In this document: piece after piece, positions 6,908-13,773 of the stretch
Layout of the letters: every line of letters starts with the position of its first letter
Numbering within the stretch: the first letter of the stretch is position 1
Origin: an uncultured Ignavibacteriales bacterium
GTDB lineage: Bacteria > Bacteroidota > Ignavibacteria > Ignavibacteriales > Ignavibacteriaceae
Direction of reading: 5' to 3'
Assembly (NCBI GenBank): GCA_903915485.1
Contig: CAIWTC010000692.1
Coordinates: 1-13,773 of the forward strand
Length of the DNA: 13,773 bases
Notes under the pieces: generated by a model
The model's input: the letters and a program-made list of their open reading frames with translations, nothing else
What the model was told of the DNA's origin: nothing
Database searches by the model: none
Translations under genes and position numbers: made by a program

Positions 6908-8722
6908 ATGAAATTCAAACTCTCAAGTTTTGGTGATATTCTAAAAGCGATGGGACTGGTTTTCGGTGATATCGGCACAAGTCCTATCTATACATTGACC
7001 GTTATTTTTGCGGTCATGAAGCCCACGCATGAGAATGTTTTTGGGATTATTTCTCTTGTATTTTGGACTTTAATTATTCTCGTAACCATTGAGTATTGGT
7101 GGTTGGCGATGAGTTTAAGTTTAAAAGGCGAAGGAGGTATAATTGTCTTAAAAGAGATTGTAGTCAACTTCCTTAAAAAAGGGCGCAAAGTTAGATTTGT
7201 CACTTTCATCGGATTTTTTGGAATTTCATTACTTATGGGTGACGGAGTTATCACGCCTGCAATAAGTATTCTGTCGGCAGTTGAAGGAATACCCCTCATA
7301 CCCGGCTTAAGCGGGATGTCACACGAAATAATCATATTAATTACAATCATAATAACCATTCTTTTATTTGTTGTTCAAAGTCGCGGAACCGACAAAATTG
7401 CTTCTTCATTCGGACCAATAATGTTGATTTGGTTCATCGTACTTTTCCTTTCTGGATTCTTTTCTTTGATTACTTCCCCACAAATACTGTTGGCCCTTAA
7501 CCCTTGGTTGGGACTTAAATTTATTTTTTCAAATGGTATTGCCGGATTTATAGTTTTGTCGGAAGTAATACTGTGCGCAACAGGCGGAGAAGCATTGTAT
7601 GCCGATATGGGACACCTAGGTGCGAAACCAATAAGAAGCGCATGGATATTTGTTTTTATAGCCCTTGTTGTAAACTATCTTGGGCAAGGTGTCTTCAGTG
7701 AACAGAACCCGGATGTTCCGCTCGTGCTATTCGGAATGATTAGGCATCAGGCTCCTGTCTTATATATTCCATTTATTTTTCTTGCTTTGTTTGCAACAAT
7801 AATTGCATCTCAGGCAATGATTAGCGCTGTGTTCTCGCTTGTATTCCAGGGTATAACCACTCGTATATTCCCGTTGATGAAAATTAAATACACTTCATCT
7901 TCACTTAAATCACAAATCTATATCGGTGCAGTGAACTGGGGCTTAATGGTTGCAGTTATCTTAATGATAATTTTATTCGGTAGTTCTGCAAAACTTGCAG
8001 CAGCATACGGAGTAGCAGTCACGGTTACAATGACGCTCAGCAGTTTCTTTTTAATTTGGATTTTCGGACATCAGAAACGATGGGTGCATGTATCGGCAGC
8101 GATTCTAGTGTTTATTGTAGATACTATGTTCTGCTTAGCATTGATGAGCAAAATTCCTCATGGCGGTTACTGGTCAATAGTTATTTCACTTTTGCCTTTT
8201 ATGACAACGATGCTATGGGTTGAGGGACAACGCAAAATCAGTAAGGCAATCCGCTCATTGCCCCGTGATGTTTACGAAGAAAGTTACTTGCAGATTTACA
8301 ATACGGGAAAAAGAATTTCGGGAACAGCATTATTCTTCTCCCGTAACCTGGAAGAAATTCCTCCTTATATGGTGCATGTAACGCTCCGCTCAAACATTTT
8401 ATACGACCATAATATACTAGTATCAGTTATCAGAACAGATACACCCTATGATATTTCAAGCGAATATGTCCCCGATTTATGCACAGGGCTTTCAGGGTTA
8501 ATTATCAACGCAGGTTATTTGGAAATTCTGGATATCCCTGCAGTTCTAAAGAAACACGATATCTCTGAAAAAGTTATTTTCTACGGTGTTGAAGATATCG
8601 TAACTGATTATGTTGGTCTAAAGGCATATGCTTTTATGAAAAAGCTAACTCCAAATTTTGTTCAGTTCTATAAACTTCCAATTACAAAAATTCATGGAGT
8701 TGTTACAAGAATTGAAATTTAG
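6908..8722 (+). CDS. kup: Kup low-affinity potassium uptake permease
   Basis: The 604-aa inner-membrane protein imports K+ together with protons, as in the Kup/HAK/KT family. The family start motif FGDIGTSPIYT lies at 19-29, followed by GDGVITPAIS (111-120) and ATGGEALYADMGHLG (224-238), all hallmark sequences. Roughly twelve hydrophobic segments span residues 12-438, and a soluble cytoplasmic domain follows (about 440-604). Length is close to E. coli Kup (622). No Shine-Dalgarno is visible before the ATG. The gene is divergent from ybiT and convergent with the SDR gene 41 bp downstream, so it is probably monocistronic. No Trk/Ktr partner is needed by this family and none is nearby. Confidence 0.95.
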   Translation: MKFKLSSFGDILKAMGLVFGDIGTSPIYTLTVIFAVMKPTHENVFGIISLVFWTLIILVTIEYWWLAMSLSLKGEGGIIVLKEIVVNFLKKGRKVRFVTFIGFFGISLLMGDGVITPAISILSAVEGIPLIPGLSGMSHEIIILITIIITILLFVVQSRGTDKIASSFGPIMLIWFIVLFLSGFFSLITSPQILLALNPWLGLKFIFSNGIAGFIVLSEVILCATGGEALYADMGHLGAKPIRSAWIFVFIALVVNYLGQGVFSEQNPDVPLVLFGMIRHQAPVLYIPFIFLALFATIIASQAMISAVFSLVFQGITTRIFPLMKIKYTSSSLKSQIYIGAVNWGLMVAVILMIILFGSSAKLAAAYGVAVTVTMTLSSFFLIWIFGHQKRWVHVSAAILVFIVDTMFCLALMSKIPHGGYWSIVISLLPFMTTMLWVEGQRKISKAIRSLPRDVYEESYLQIYNTGKRISGTALFFSRNLEEIPPYMVHVTLRSNILYDHNILVSVIRTDTPYDISSEYVPDLCTGLSGLIINAGYLEILDIPAVLKKHDISEKVIFYGVEDIVTDYVGLKAYAFMKKLTPNFVQFYKLPITKIHGVVTRIEI

Positions 8723-8763
8723 TTTTGATAACTTTCGCAGTTAAGGAAGCATTAAAGCTTCAA

Positions 8764-9525
8764 TTATAAATTAACGCCGCCCGAGGCTTCTATTCTTTGA
8801 CCGTTAATCCATGTAGAATCTTCTGAACATAAGAAAACAATTATCCCACCAATATCCTCTGGTTTGCCCGTTCTGCCTAGTGCAGTAAGTCCGATTATTC
8901 TTTTCTGCATTTCAGGGTTGCTTCTGAATCCCGCGTTATTAAAATCAGTTTCAATCGCTCCCGGAGCCAGGATATTAACGGTAATTCCTCTTGAACCAAA
9001 TTCCTTTGCCAAGTATCTGGTTAAAGTTTCAACGGCACTTTTCATAGATGCATAAATAGAATATCCGGGATTGCAGAATCTGGTTGTACCTGAAGAAATA
9101 TTAATAATCCTTCCGTTATCATTTATAAAAGGAACTGTCTTCTGTGTAAGAAAGAATACTGTTTTAAAGTGAACATTCAGAAAATCATCAAAATTTTCTT
9201 CAGTAGCCTGCATGAATGGTATGGTAGCACCCATTCCCGCATTATTAATAAGGAAGTCAAAGCTTTCTTTGCCGAATGAAGTCTTAAGAACATTTCTTAG
9301 TCTTTCAACAAAATCATTCAAACCCGCGAAATTTGCTGCATCAAAATGCAATGCTGCTGCTTTTCTTCCCAATAAATTGATTTCATCAACCACTTTGTCT
9401 GCTTCTGTTTTTTGAGTACGGTATGTAATTATCACATCATGCCCCGCTTGAGCGAGTCGCACTGCCATGTTTTTCCCTAATCCCCTGCTGCCGCCGGTTA
9501 TAAGCGCAATTTTATTTGTTCCCAT
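8764..9525 (-). CDS. Short-chain dehydrogenase/reductase (SDR)
   Basis: A classical SDR of 253 aa: a soluble NAD(P)H-dependent oxidoreductase acting on an alcohol/carbonyl pair. Visible are the dinucleotide-binding TGGSRGLG (10-17), Arg 36 after the second strand (suggesting NADP preference), NNAG (94-97), Asn 117, and the catalytic Ser 145 (INISS), Tyr 158 and Lys 162 (YASMK); the C terminus ends SGGVNL as in FabG-like SDRs. The frame is open upstream to an ATG at 9597, but the 24 extra residues precede the normal SDR start, and AAGGA lies about 9 nt before the ATG at 9525, so I prefer 9525. Substrate is unknown; FabG (3-oxoacyl-ACP reductase) is a possible but unproven role, as SDRs look alike. 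Confidence 0.88.
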   Translation of the reverse strand: MGTNKIALITGGSRGLGKNMAVRLAQAGHDVIITYRTQKTEADKVVDEINLLGRKAAALHFDAANFAGLNDFVERLRNVLKTSFGKESFDFLINNAGMGATIPFMQATEENFDDFLNVHFKTVFFLTQKTVPFINDNGRIINISSGTTRFCNPGYSIYASMKSAVETLTRYLAKEFGSRGITVNILAPGAIETDFNNAGFRSNPEMQKRIIGLTALGRTGKPEDIGGIIVFLCSEDSTWINGQRIEASGGVNL

Positions 9526-9640
9526 AATAAATTTCCTTAATGATTTATAATTAGTAATTTTAATTAAATAATTTACATCCCCCTTACTGATTTGCAAAAT
9601 CTATACATCTATTTCGAATAAAATATTTTGCACATAGTAT

Positions 9641-9648
9641 CAAACCTA
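9641..9648 (-). promoter_or_regulatory. Possible -7 element of the SDR gene
   Basis: The minus strand reads TAGGTTTG, a full match to TAnnTTTG, 115 bp before the preferred SDR start. No good -33 TTG is seen. The palindrome at 9653-9672 lies just upstream, where it would overlap the -33 region. Confidence 0.35.
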
Positions 9649-9652
9649 ATCT

Positions 9653-9672
9653 ATCCGAATAATCCTTCGGAT
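9653..9672. promoter_or_regulatory. Palindrome in the SDR/PLP-enzyme divergent region (possible operator)
   Basis: ATCCGAA (9653-9659) and TTCGGAT (9666-9672) are perfect inverted repeats around a 6-bp spacer, 60 bp before the start of the MetB-like gene and upstream of the possible SDR -7 box. The size and symmetry fit a dimeric regulator site. There is no T-run after it, so it is not a terminator. No regulator gene is in the window. Confidence 0.45.
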
Positions 9673-9731
9673 TTATTTGCTCTAATGATTATATTCAATT
9701 ATTATTTTCTCATAATAACGAAAATTATTTA

Positions 9732-10877
9732 ATGGAACTTGACACAATATTAGCCAGACTGAGTGAGAATACGGGAATAGCAGAGCCATTCGGCGCATCG
9801 CACTTCCCTATTTATCAAAGCGCTACATTTGACTTGAAGAAACAGCAAGGCAACAAAAAATACGATTATTCGCGAAGCGGCAACCCCACACGCGATGCAC
9901 TTTCTTATGTATTCACAAAGGCTGAAGAAGGCGCAGGAACGATCTGTACGAATACAGGTGTGTCAGCAGTATCATTGCTATTTAGAACAGTTTTGAAGTC
10001 GGGTGATTCTGTTTTAGTTGAGCGCGATTGCTACGGAGGCACTTACCGCTTATTAAATATGCTTCGTGAGAAGTATTCAATTCACTTCCATTTTGCAGAT
10101 TTCACTGACCTTAAGTCTATCAAATCCAACCTTGAGAATAAGAGTATAAACTTAGTCCTTTGTGAATCCCCAACCAATCCAGGACTTAAAGTGTTAGACT
10201 TAACTAACATCGCAAAACTTTGTAGTGAATTTGAAGTCCCTTTAGCAGTAGATAACAGCCTCGCAACTTTTGCTTCACAAAAACCTTTGGAACTTGGTGC
10301 TGATTTTTCTATTACATCAGCGACAAAATATATTTCCGGGCATGGTGCTGCAGTCGCTGGACTTATTACCGCCAAAAGCGAGGCTTGGGCTAAAAAACTA
10401 TATAAATATGCCAACGCAGAAGGAATCTCGCAATCTCCTTTTGAGGCTTTCCTTATTTCGCTAGGGCTACCCACTTTAATTTGCCGCATGAAAGCACATG
10501 AGAAAAGCGCTATTCAGATTGCAAACTATCTTCTAACCCGTTCAGATATTCTTGAAGTTAAGTTTCCATTTCTAAGCAATCATCCTCAATATGAGTTAGC
10601 AAAACAACAAATGAAAATATGCCCCGGAGTTATAACACTCAATATGGTAAGTCAGGAAAAAGCTGAACAGTTCGTTAGTAAAACAAAATTATTTGGTGAA
10701 AAAGCATCATTCGGCAGCGCTGATTCGCGTATCGAGCAGCCAATTAAAATCAGTCATGCAAGTTACCCTAAGCATGAACTTGATTTGATGGGAATAGATG
10801 CATCTACTATCAGATTATCAATTGGACTTGAACATCCTGATGATTTGATTCAGGACATTGAATCGGCACTGGGATAG
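9732..10877 (+). CDS. MetB-like trans-sulfuration PLP enzyme
   Basis: The 381-aa protein is a gamma-family fold-type I PLP enzyme of the Cys/Met metabolism group (cystathionine gamma-synthase, cystathionine lyases, methionine gamma-lyase, O-acylhomoserine sulfhydrylase). Seen: YSRSGNPTRDAL (46-57, PLP-phosphate contacts Y46/R48), TNTGVSA (73-79), DCYGGTYRLL (99-108), ESPTNP (145-150), VDN (173-175, D174 to the pyridine nitrogen), Schiff-base lysine K199 in SATKY, and RLSIGLE (361-367, R361 to substrate carboxylate). The DCYGGTYRL and TNTG words are closest to E. coli MetB. Oddly, the usual GHSD after the lysine is GHGA (203-206). Its neighbour downstream is a Str2-like cystathionine gamma-synthase, so this protein could instead supply the lyase step or work with it. 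No Shine-Dalgarno is seen at the ATG. Confidence 0.85.
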   Translation: MELDTILARLSENTGIAEPFGASHFPIYQSATFDLKKQQGNKKYDYSRSGNPTRDALSYVFTKAEEGAGTICTNTGVSAVSLLFRTVLKSGDSVLVERDCYGGTYRLLNMLREKYSIHFHFADFTDLKSIKSNLENKSINLVLCESPTNPGLKVLDLTNIAKLCSEFEVPLAVDNSLATFASQKPLELGADFSITSATKYISGHGAAVAGLITAKSEAWAKKLYKYANAEGISQSPFEAFLISLGLPTLICRMKAHEKSAIQIANYLLTRSDILEVKFPFLSNHPQYELAKQQMKICPGVITLNMVSQEKAEQFVSKTKLFGEKASFGSADSRIEQPIKISHASYPKHELDLMGIDASTIRLSIGLEHPDDLIQDIESALG

Positions 10878-10884
10878 GTCAGCA

Positions 10885-12372
10885 TTGAGTTACTTTAATC
10901 ACATTCCTTGCGGAGATACTTTACCCCTTAATAATCCGCATGCAATATCTGTAAGTCTTCCGACAATTTCAGATGTCTGCGGTTACGAGGAAAATAATGA
11001 GGCATTAGTGAGTAAACTTAAGTCTGCTTATCCGCGTTTCAGAATGAACAAACTTGTAAAACAAGTTTATGATTACTTCTCCGAAAAGATTGCGCTCTCA
11101 CCCGATAGCGAACTAGTCCCAGTCTGTTCAATGAGCGCGGTTTCATTGATAGAAAGAACAATTGGCATCAATTTAGAATGTCTAAGTCAAGATGATTTTC
11201 ATTTTGTCAAAATTAAAAAAAACTCTCATCATATTTCAGCAATAAAACACTTAATTCAGCACACAGGACTAATTCCATCATCCAGAAGAGCAGAAATATT
11301 TCTGTATGATAACCGCATAGCAGTGAATAAATTTACTGAAGAAATTGAGACCACCGACCCCGAACAAAGAATCTGCACAACCCTTGCTGAGGCATACGGC
11401 AATACTACCCCAGAAAATGTTTACTTATGCAACACAGGTATGAATGCGATGTTTTCAGTTTTTGAGGCTTTAAGAATTGCTCAGAAGAAAAATAAGTCAA
11501 TCTTTGTGCAGTTAGGATGGCTTTATTTAGATACGATGGAGATTATAAAAAAATACAGCGATGAATCACATACTATTTTGAACATTGGAAATCTCGATGA
11601 ATTGGAAAATTGGCTTAAGCTAAATCATAATCAAATTGCTGCCGTAATAACTGAATTGCCTCTTAATCCTCAGATAAAAGTAATTGATTTGCCTCTCCTC
11701 TCCAGTCTGGCAAAAAAATATGACTTTCCCGTTGTTATTGATGCAACCATGGCAACACCTTATAATGTTGAAACGCTGAAATATGCCGATATCATTGTTG
11801 AAAGTCTGACAAAGTTTGCATCAGGGAACGCTGATTTACTGATGGGTGCAGTTATCCTAAAAAATAATAATGATATTTGTGATATGATAAAAGACCAATT
11901 AACTGAAATAATTGAGAAACCTTTCATAGCAGATATTCAAAGGTTAGCGGCAAGTATAAAAGGCTATTGCGGAAGAGTCAAGGTAATTTCAGATAATACT
12001 TATGGACTAATTCATGAACTACATAAATTCAAAAGCATAACTTCTATTCAATCGGCTATATGCAATGATTCTATCCGAAATTTTGAGAAAATTAGGAAAG
12101 GCGAGAGTTGTCTTCCCGGTGTGATTTCAATAACATTTGACAAAGCACTTCAGTACTACTATGATAAGCTAAAACTTCCTAAAGGCCCAAGTTTCGGAAC
12201 AGAGTTCACACTTGCTATGCCCTACATTTACATGGCACATTATGACCTACTACAATCCCAAGCAGGGAGAAATCATCTTGCAATGCTGGATATTCATCCT
12301 GACTTACTCAGAATCTCTGTCGGAATCGAGCCTTTAGAAGAACTTATCGAAGTTTTTGCAGAAATACTTTAA
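10885..12372 (+). CDS. Fungal Str2/Met-7-like cystathionine gamma-synthase homologue
   Basis: A long paralogue (495 aa from this start) of the preceding gene. The Str2/Met-7 group joins cysteine to an activated homoserine to give cystathionine. The N-terminal region carries PHAISVSLPT (about 18-27), GYEE (33-36) and YPRF (49-52), the last replacing the YSRxGNPT of MetB. A mid-domain about residues 85-160 with IQHTGLIPSSRRAE precedes the PLP domain: CNTGMNAM (182-189), D286, the Schiff-base lysine K310 in SLTKFASG, KGPSFGTEFTLA (433-444) and RISVGIE (R476). There is no ATG near the beginning. TTG at 10885 has AGG 7 nt upstream and 7 nt after the previous stop; an in-frame TTG at 10858 would overlap that gene by 20 nt and is poorer. 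Translational coupling is likely. Activity and direction of the pathway are inferred. Confidence 0.8.
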   Translation: MSYFNHIPCGDTLPLNNPHAISVSLPTISDVCGYEENNEALVSKLKSAYPRFRMNKLVKQVYDYFSEKIALSPDSELVPVCSMSAVSLIERTIGINLECLSQDDFHFVKIKKNSHHISAIKHLIQHTGLIPSSRRAEIFLYDNRIAVNKFTEEIETTDPEQRICTTLAEAYGNTTPENVYLCNTGMNAMFSVFEALRIAQKKNKSIFVQLGWLYLDTMEIIKKYSDESHTILNIGNLDELENWLKLNHNQIAAVITELPLNPQIKVIDLPLLSSLAKKYDFPVVIDATMATPYNVETLKYADIIVESLTKFASGNADLLMGAVILKNNNDICDMIKDQLTEIIEKPFIADIQRLAASIKGYCGRVKVISDNTYGLIHELHKFKSITSIQSAICNDSIRNFEKIRKGESCLPGVISITFDKALQYYYDKLKLPKGPSFGTEFTLAMPYIYMAHYDLLQSQAGRNHLAMLDIHPDLLRISVGIEPLEELIEVFAEIL

Positions 12373-12375
12373 TAA

Positions 12376-13020
12376 TTATTTTTTTAGAAGCTTAAAAGCA
12401 TGCGCCCATTTGTTTTCTCGGAAACCCGGGATACACCATAACATACATAGCGCCTCAATCGGCCTGGCAGCCTCGACCATACCCATGTCCTCAGATTCCC
12501 AGCCAAATATGTCTAATATCACTTTTACTTGCGCCTTAGCTTGGTCACTATTTCCTGCGATAAACATGGTCGGTTTTACACCTGCAAAATCAGGATTAAC
12601 CATAAAACCCGATCCTATTGAATTAAATGCCTTTACAAAATTTGCTTCTACAAACTTAGTTTGCAATACTTCCATTAAAGAGCTATTTTGTTCGGTGAAA
12701 TATTGTAGAACTCCATTTACAGGAGGTAGTTCCGCGATTGGATTTGCTGCATCAATAACAGTCTTTCCTGCAAGATTTGTCGCGCCGGATAGCTCAAGAA
12801 CTATTTCCGCAGCTTTACCGCTCACAGCAAGCACGATTAACTCTCCAAATTTTGCTGACTCCTCAAAAGTACCAATTACCGCAGCTTTGCCCTTGTTTGA
12901 GTTCCACTCATTAAGTTTTTGAGGATTTCTCGTTCCCAGCATTACTTCATAGCCGTATTTCAAAAATCCTTCACCCAAAGTTTGGGCTACGACACCCGAA
13001 CCTAATATTCCAATTTTCAT
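12376..13020 (-). CDS. NADP-binding F420-reductase-like oxidoreductase
   Basis: The 214-aa protein has an N-terminal Rossmann fold with GSGVVAQTLG (7-16) and TRNP (30-33), where R31 suggests NADP(H), as in the NADPH-dependent F420 reductase / NADP oxidoreductase family. Further family features: FGELIVLAV (58-66) and VIDAANP (88-94). These proteins are soluble and often of unknown substrate in bacteria that lack coenzyme F420, where they were presumably re-purposed; no F420 biosynthesis gene is in the window. AGGA lies about 6 nt upstream of the ATG at 13020. It converges on the Str2-like gene with only 3 bp between stops, so any transcription terminator must lie within the coding ends. I am sure of the fold but not of the reaction. 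Confidence 0.82.
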   Translation of the reverse strand: MKIGILGSGVVAQTLGEGFLKYGYEVMLGTRNPQKLNEWNSNKGKAAVIGTFEESAKFGELIVLAVSGKAAEIVLELSGATNLAGKTVIDAANPIAELPPVNGVLQYFTEQNSSLMEVLQTKFVEANFVKAFNSIGSGFMVNPDFAGVKPTMFIAGNSDQAKAQVKVILDIFGWESEDMGMVEAARPIEALCMLWCIPGFRENKWAHAFKLLKK

Positions 13021-13160
13021 ATCATCCTACTTTCTGTTTTAATTTAACTGAGCTAATTGCCAGTGTAAGATTAAAACACTATAGAAAGGTATATAGTTCC
13101 TCGCCCAAAAAGCACTATGTTTATTAAATGGTTATTAAAATAGCTTAGAAGCCCAATAAA

Positions 13161-13773
13161 CTATATTGACTTTTTAAGAAGCGCCTTGAGTGTTAATACA
13201 TACTTAGAAATATAATGTTCCAATTCTTTCCTTTTGTACTGCATGATGAATCTTGGATGGTCTAGGGGTATAATTTTTTCGAAAAAATCATGCTCCTGAT
13301 TCAATTTTTGCATAAACTTAAGGTTTTTCCCAGAACCAAGGCAAATGCAGACATCTCTCCGTGCTCCCAATTCGAGTTGCTGCCTTATTGTATCCACGAT
13401 ATACGGTGTGGCAGCCTTTTCGAGCTTTTTGTCATCATAATAGTTTAGGTTTATACCATCCTTGACAAACCCCACCGGACAGATAGAAGTTATGAAAAAC
13501 TTTGAATAAAAGTCCTCAACACCCCCGAAAGCTTTTATAACTTTATAAACGAATTCAGCTGAGAGTTCCCCTCTTTTTGAAAGGTCATTCGGGATTGAAC
13601 AATCATCATTCAGTCTTAGTGGGTCAGTAAATGGTATTCCGGTCAACCCTCCGCCAAATCTTCCGGGGTTAATCCCAAAGATAAATACTCGCTCGTGATA
13701 GTCGTTGAAGAATTTCGTGTAAAACTTTGTAATAAAATGCTTTACGGCCATTTCATTAAATGGGAGCATAACA
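13161..13773 (-). CDS. SMUG/DUF4918-like uracil-DNA glycosylase (partial)
   Basis: A DNA-repair glycosylase that would remove uracil (or a related damaged base) from DNA. The signature motif GINPGRFGGGLTGIPF is seen at 32-47 counted from the in-frame ATG at 13769, matching the active-site motif of the SMUG1 group (GMNPGPFG...); N34 would bind the base. A second motif, HPRF (171-174), corresponds to the HPSPR loop. The frame stays open past the ATG to the window edge, and homologues usually have about 25 more residues before this point, with a conserved LPF/NPF-like stretch just ahead of the first helix, so the real start probably lies outside. It is likely independent of the F420-reductase-like gene, with 140 bp between them. 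Confidence 0.85.
   Translation of the reverse strand, partial: VMLPFNEMAVKHFITKFYTKFFNDYHERVFIFGINPGRFGGGLTGIPFTDPLRLNDDCSIPNDLSKRGELSAEFVYKVIKAFGGVEDFYSKFFITSICPVGFVKDGINLNYYDDKKLEKAATPYIVDTIRQQLELGARRDVCICLGSGKNLKFMQKLNQEHDFFEKIIPLDHPRFIMQYKRKELEHYISKYVLTLKALLKKSI

Noticed and set aside
8746..8761. GAAGC/GCTTC hairpin between kup and the SDR gene as a terminator
   Set aside because: Only a 5-bp stem with no T-tract on either strand.
9526..9597. 24-residue N-terminal extension of the SDR protein
   Set aside because: It precedes the normal SDR first strand, and a better ribosome-binding site stands before the ATG at 9525.
12356..12922. 188-codon plus-strand frame opposite the F420-reductase-like gene
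   Set aside because: It is antisense to a gene with clear Rossmann motifs and shows no family of its own.

Overview
The window is a 13.8-kb stretch of ordinary-looking bacterial chromosome, AT-rich and densely coding. Several intergenic regions carry close matches to the Bacteroidota -7 promoter element TAnnTTTG (251-258, 3153-3160 minus strand, 3348-3355, 6712-6719 minus, 9641-9648 minus). The ABC-F protein and the SMUG-like uracil-DNA glycosylase also look like Bacteroidota-type versions. Some genes have a Shine-Dalgarno-like AGGA/AGGAG and others do not. I therefore infer a member of the Bacteroidota/Chlorobi group (Ignavibacteria-like lineages are possible), but the sequence does not settle the species. 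No rRNA, tRNA, transposase, phage or CRISPR signal was seen.

Layout. Positions 1-201 hold a 131-bp unit repeated about 1.5 times, with a large imperfect hairpin inside it, followed by a good promoter and a small orphan gene (288-677, Ser/Thr-rich). A PHP-domain phosphoesterase (768-1538, minus) and an RhlE-type DEAD-box RNA helicase (1732-3003, minus, with a clear terminator) lie head-to-tail. A 457-bp intergenic region with promoters and two hairpins separates the helicase from a divergent stand-alone acyl-ACP/acyl-CoA synthetase-like AMP ligase (3461-4981). That gene converges on a YbiT-type ABC-F ATPase (5046-6677, minus) across a shared bidirectional terminator. The potassium transporter Kup (6908-8722) is divergent from ybiT and converges on an SDR oxidoreductase (8764-9525, minus).

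The most interesting part is 9732-12372. Two PLP enzymes of the trans-sulfuration (Cys/Met metabolism) family lie in tandem. The first is a compact MetB-like protein with an altered motif after its lysine. The second is a longer paralogue with the N-terminal extension and motifs of the fungal Str2/Met-7 cystathionine gamma-synthase, probably translated from a TTG codon. Together they suggest a cysteine/homocysteine/methionine interconversion operon. A 7-6-7 palindrome sits in the divergent promoter region in front of it.

The right end holds an NADP-binding F420-reductase-like protein (12376-13020, minus), whose stop codon is 3 bp from that of the PLP gene, and a SMUG/DUF4918-like uracil-DNA glycosylase (13161 to the window edge, minus), probably cut at its N terminus. 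Apart from the PLP pair and the left-end repeat, the genes are housekeeping or stress functions with no common pathway. I did not find a convincing new multi-gene defence or mobile system.
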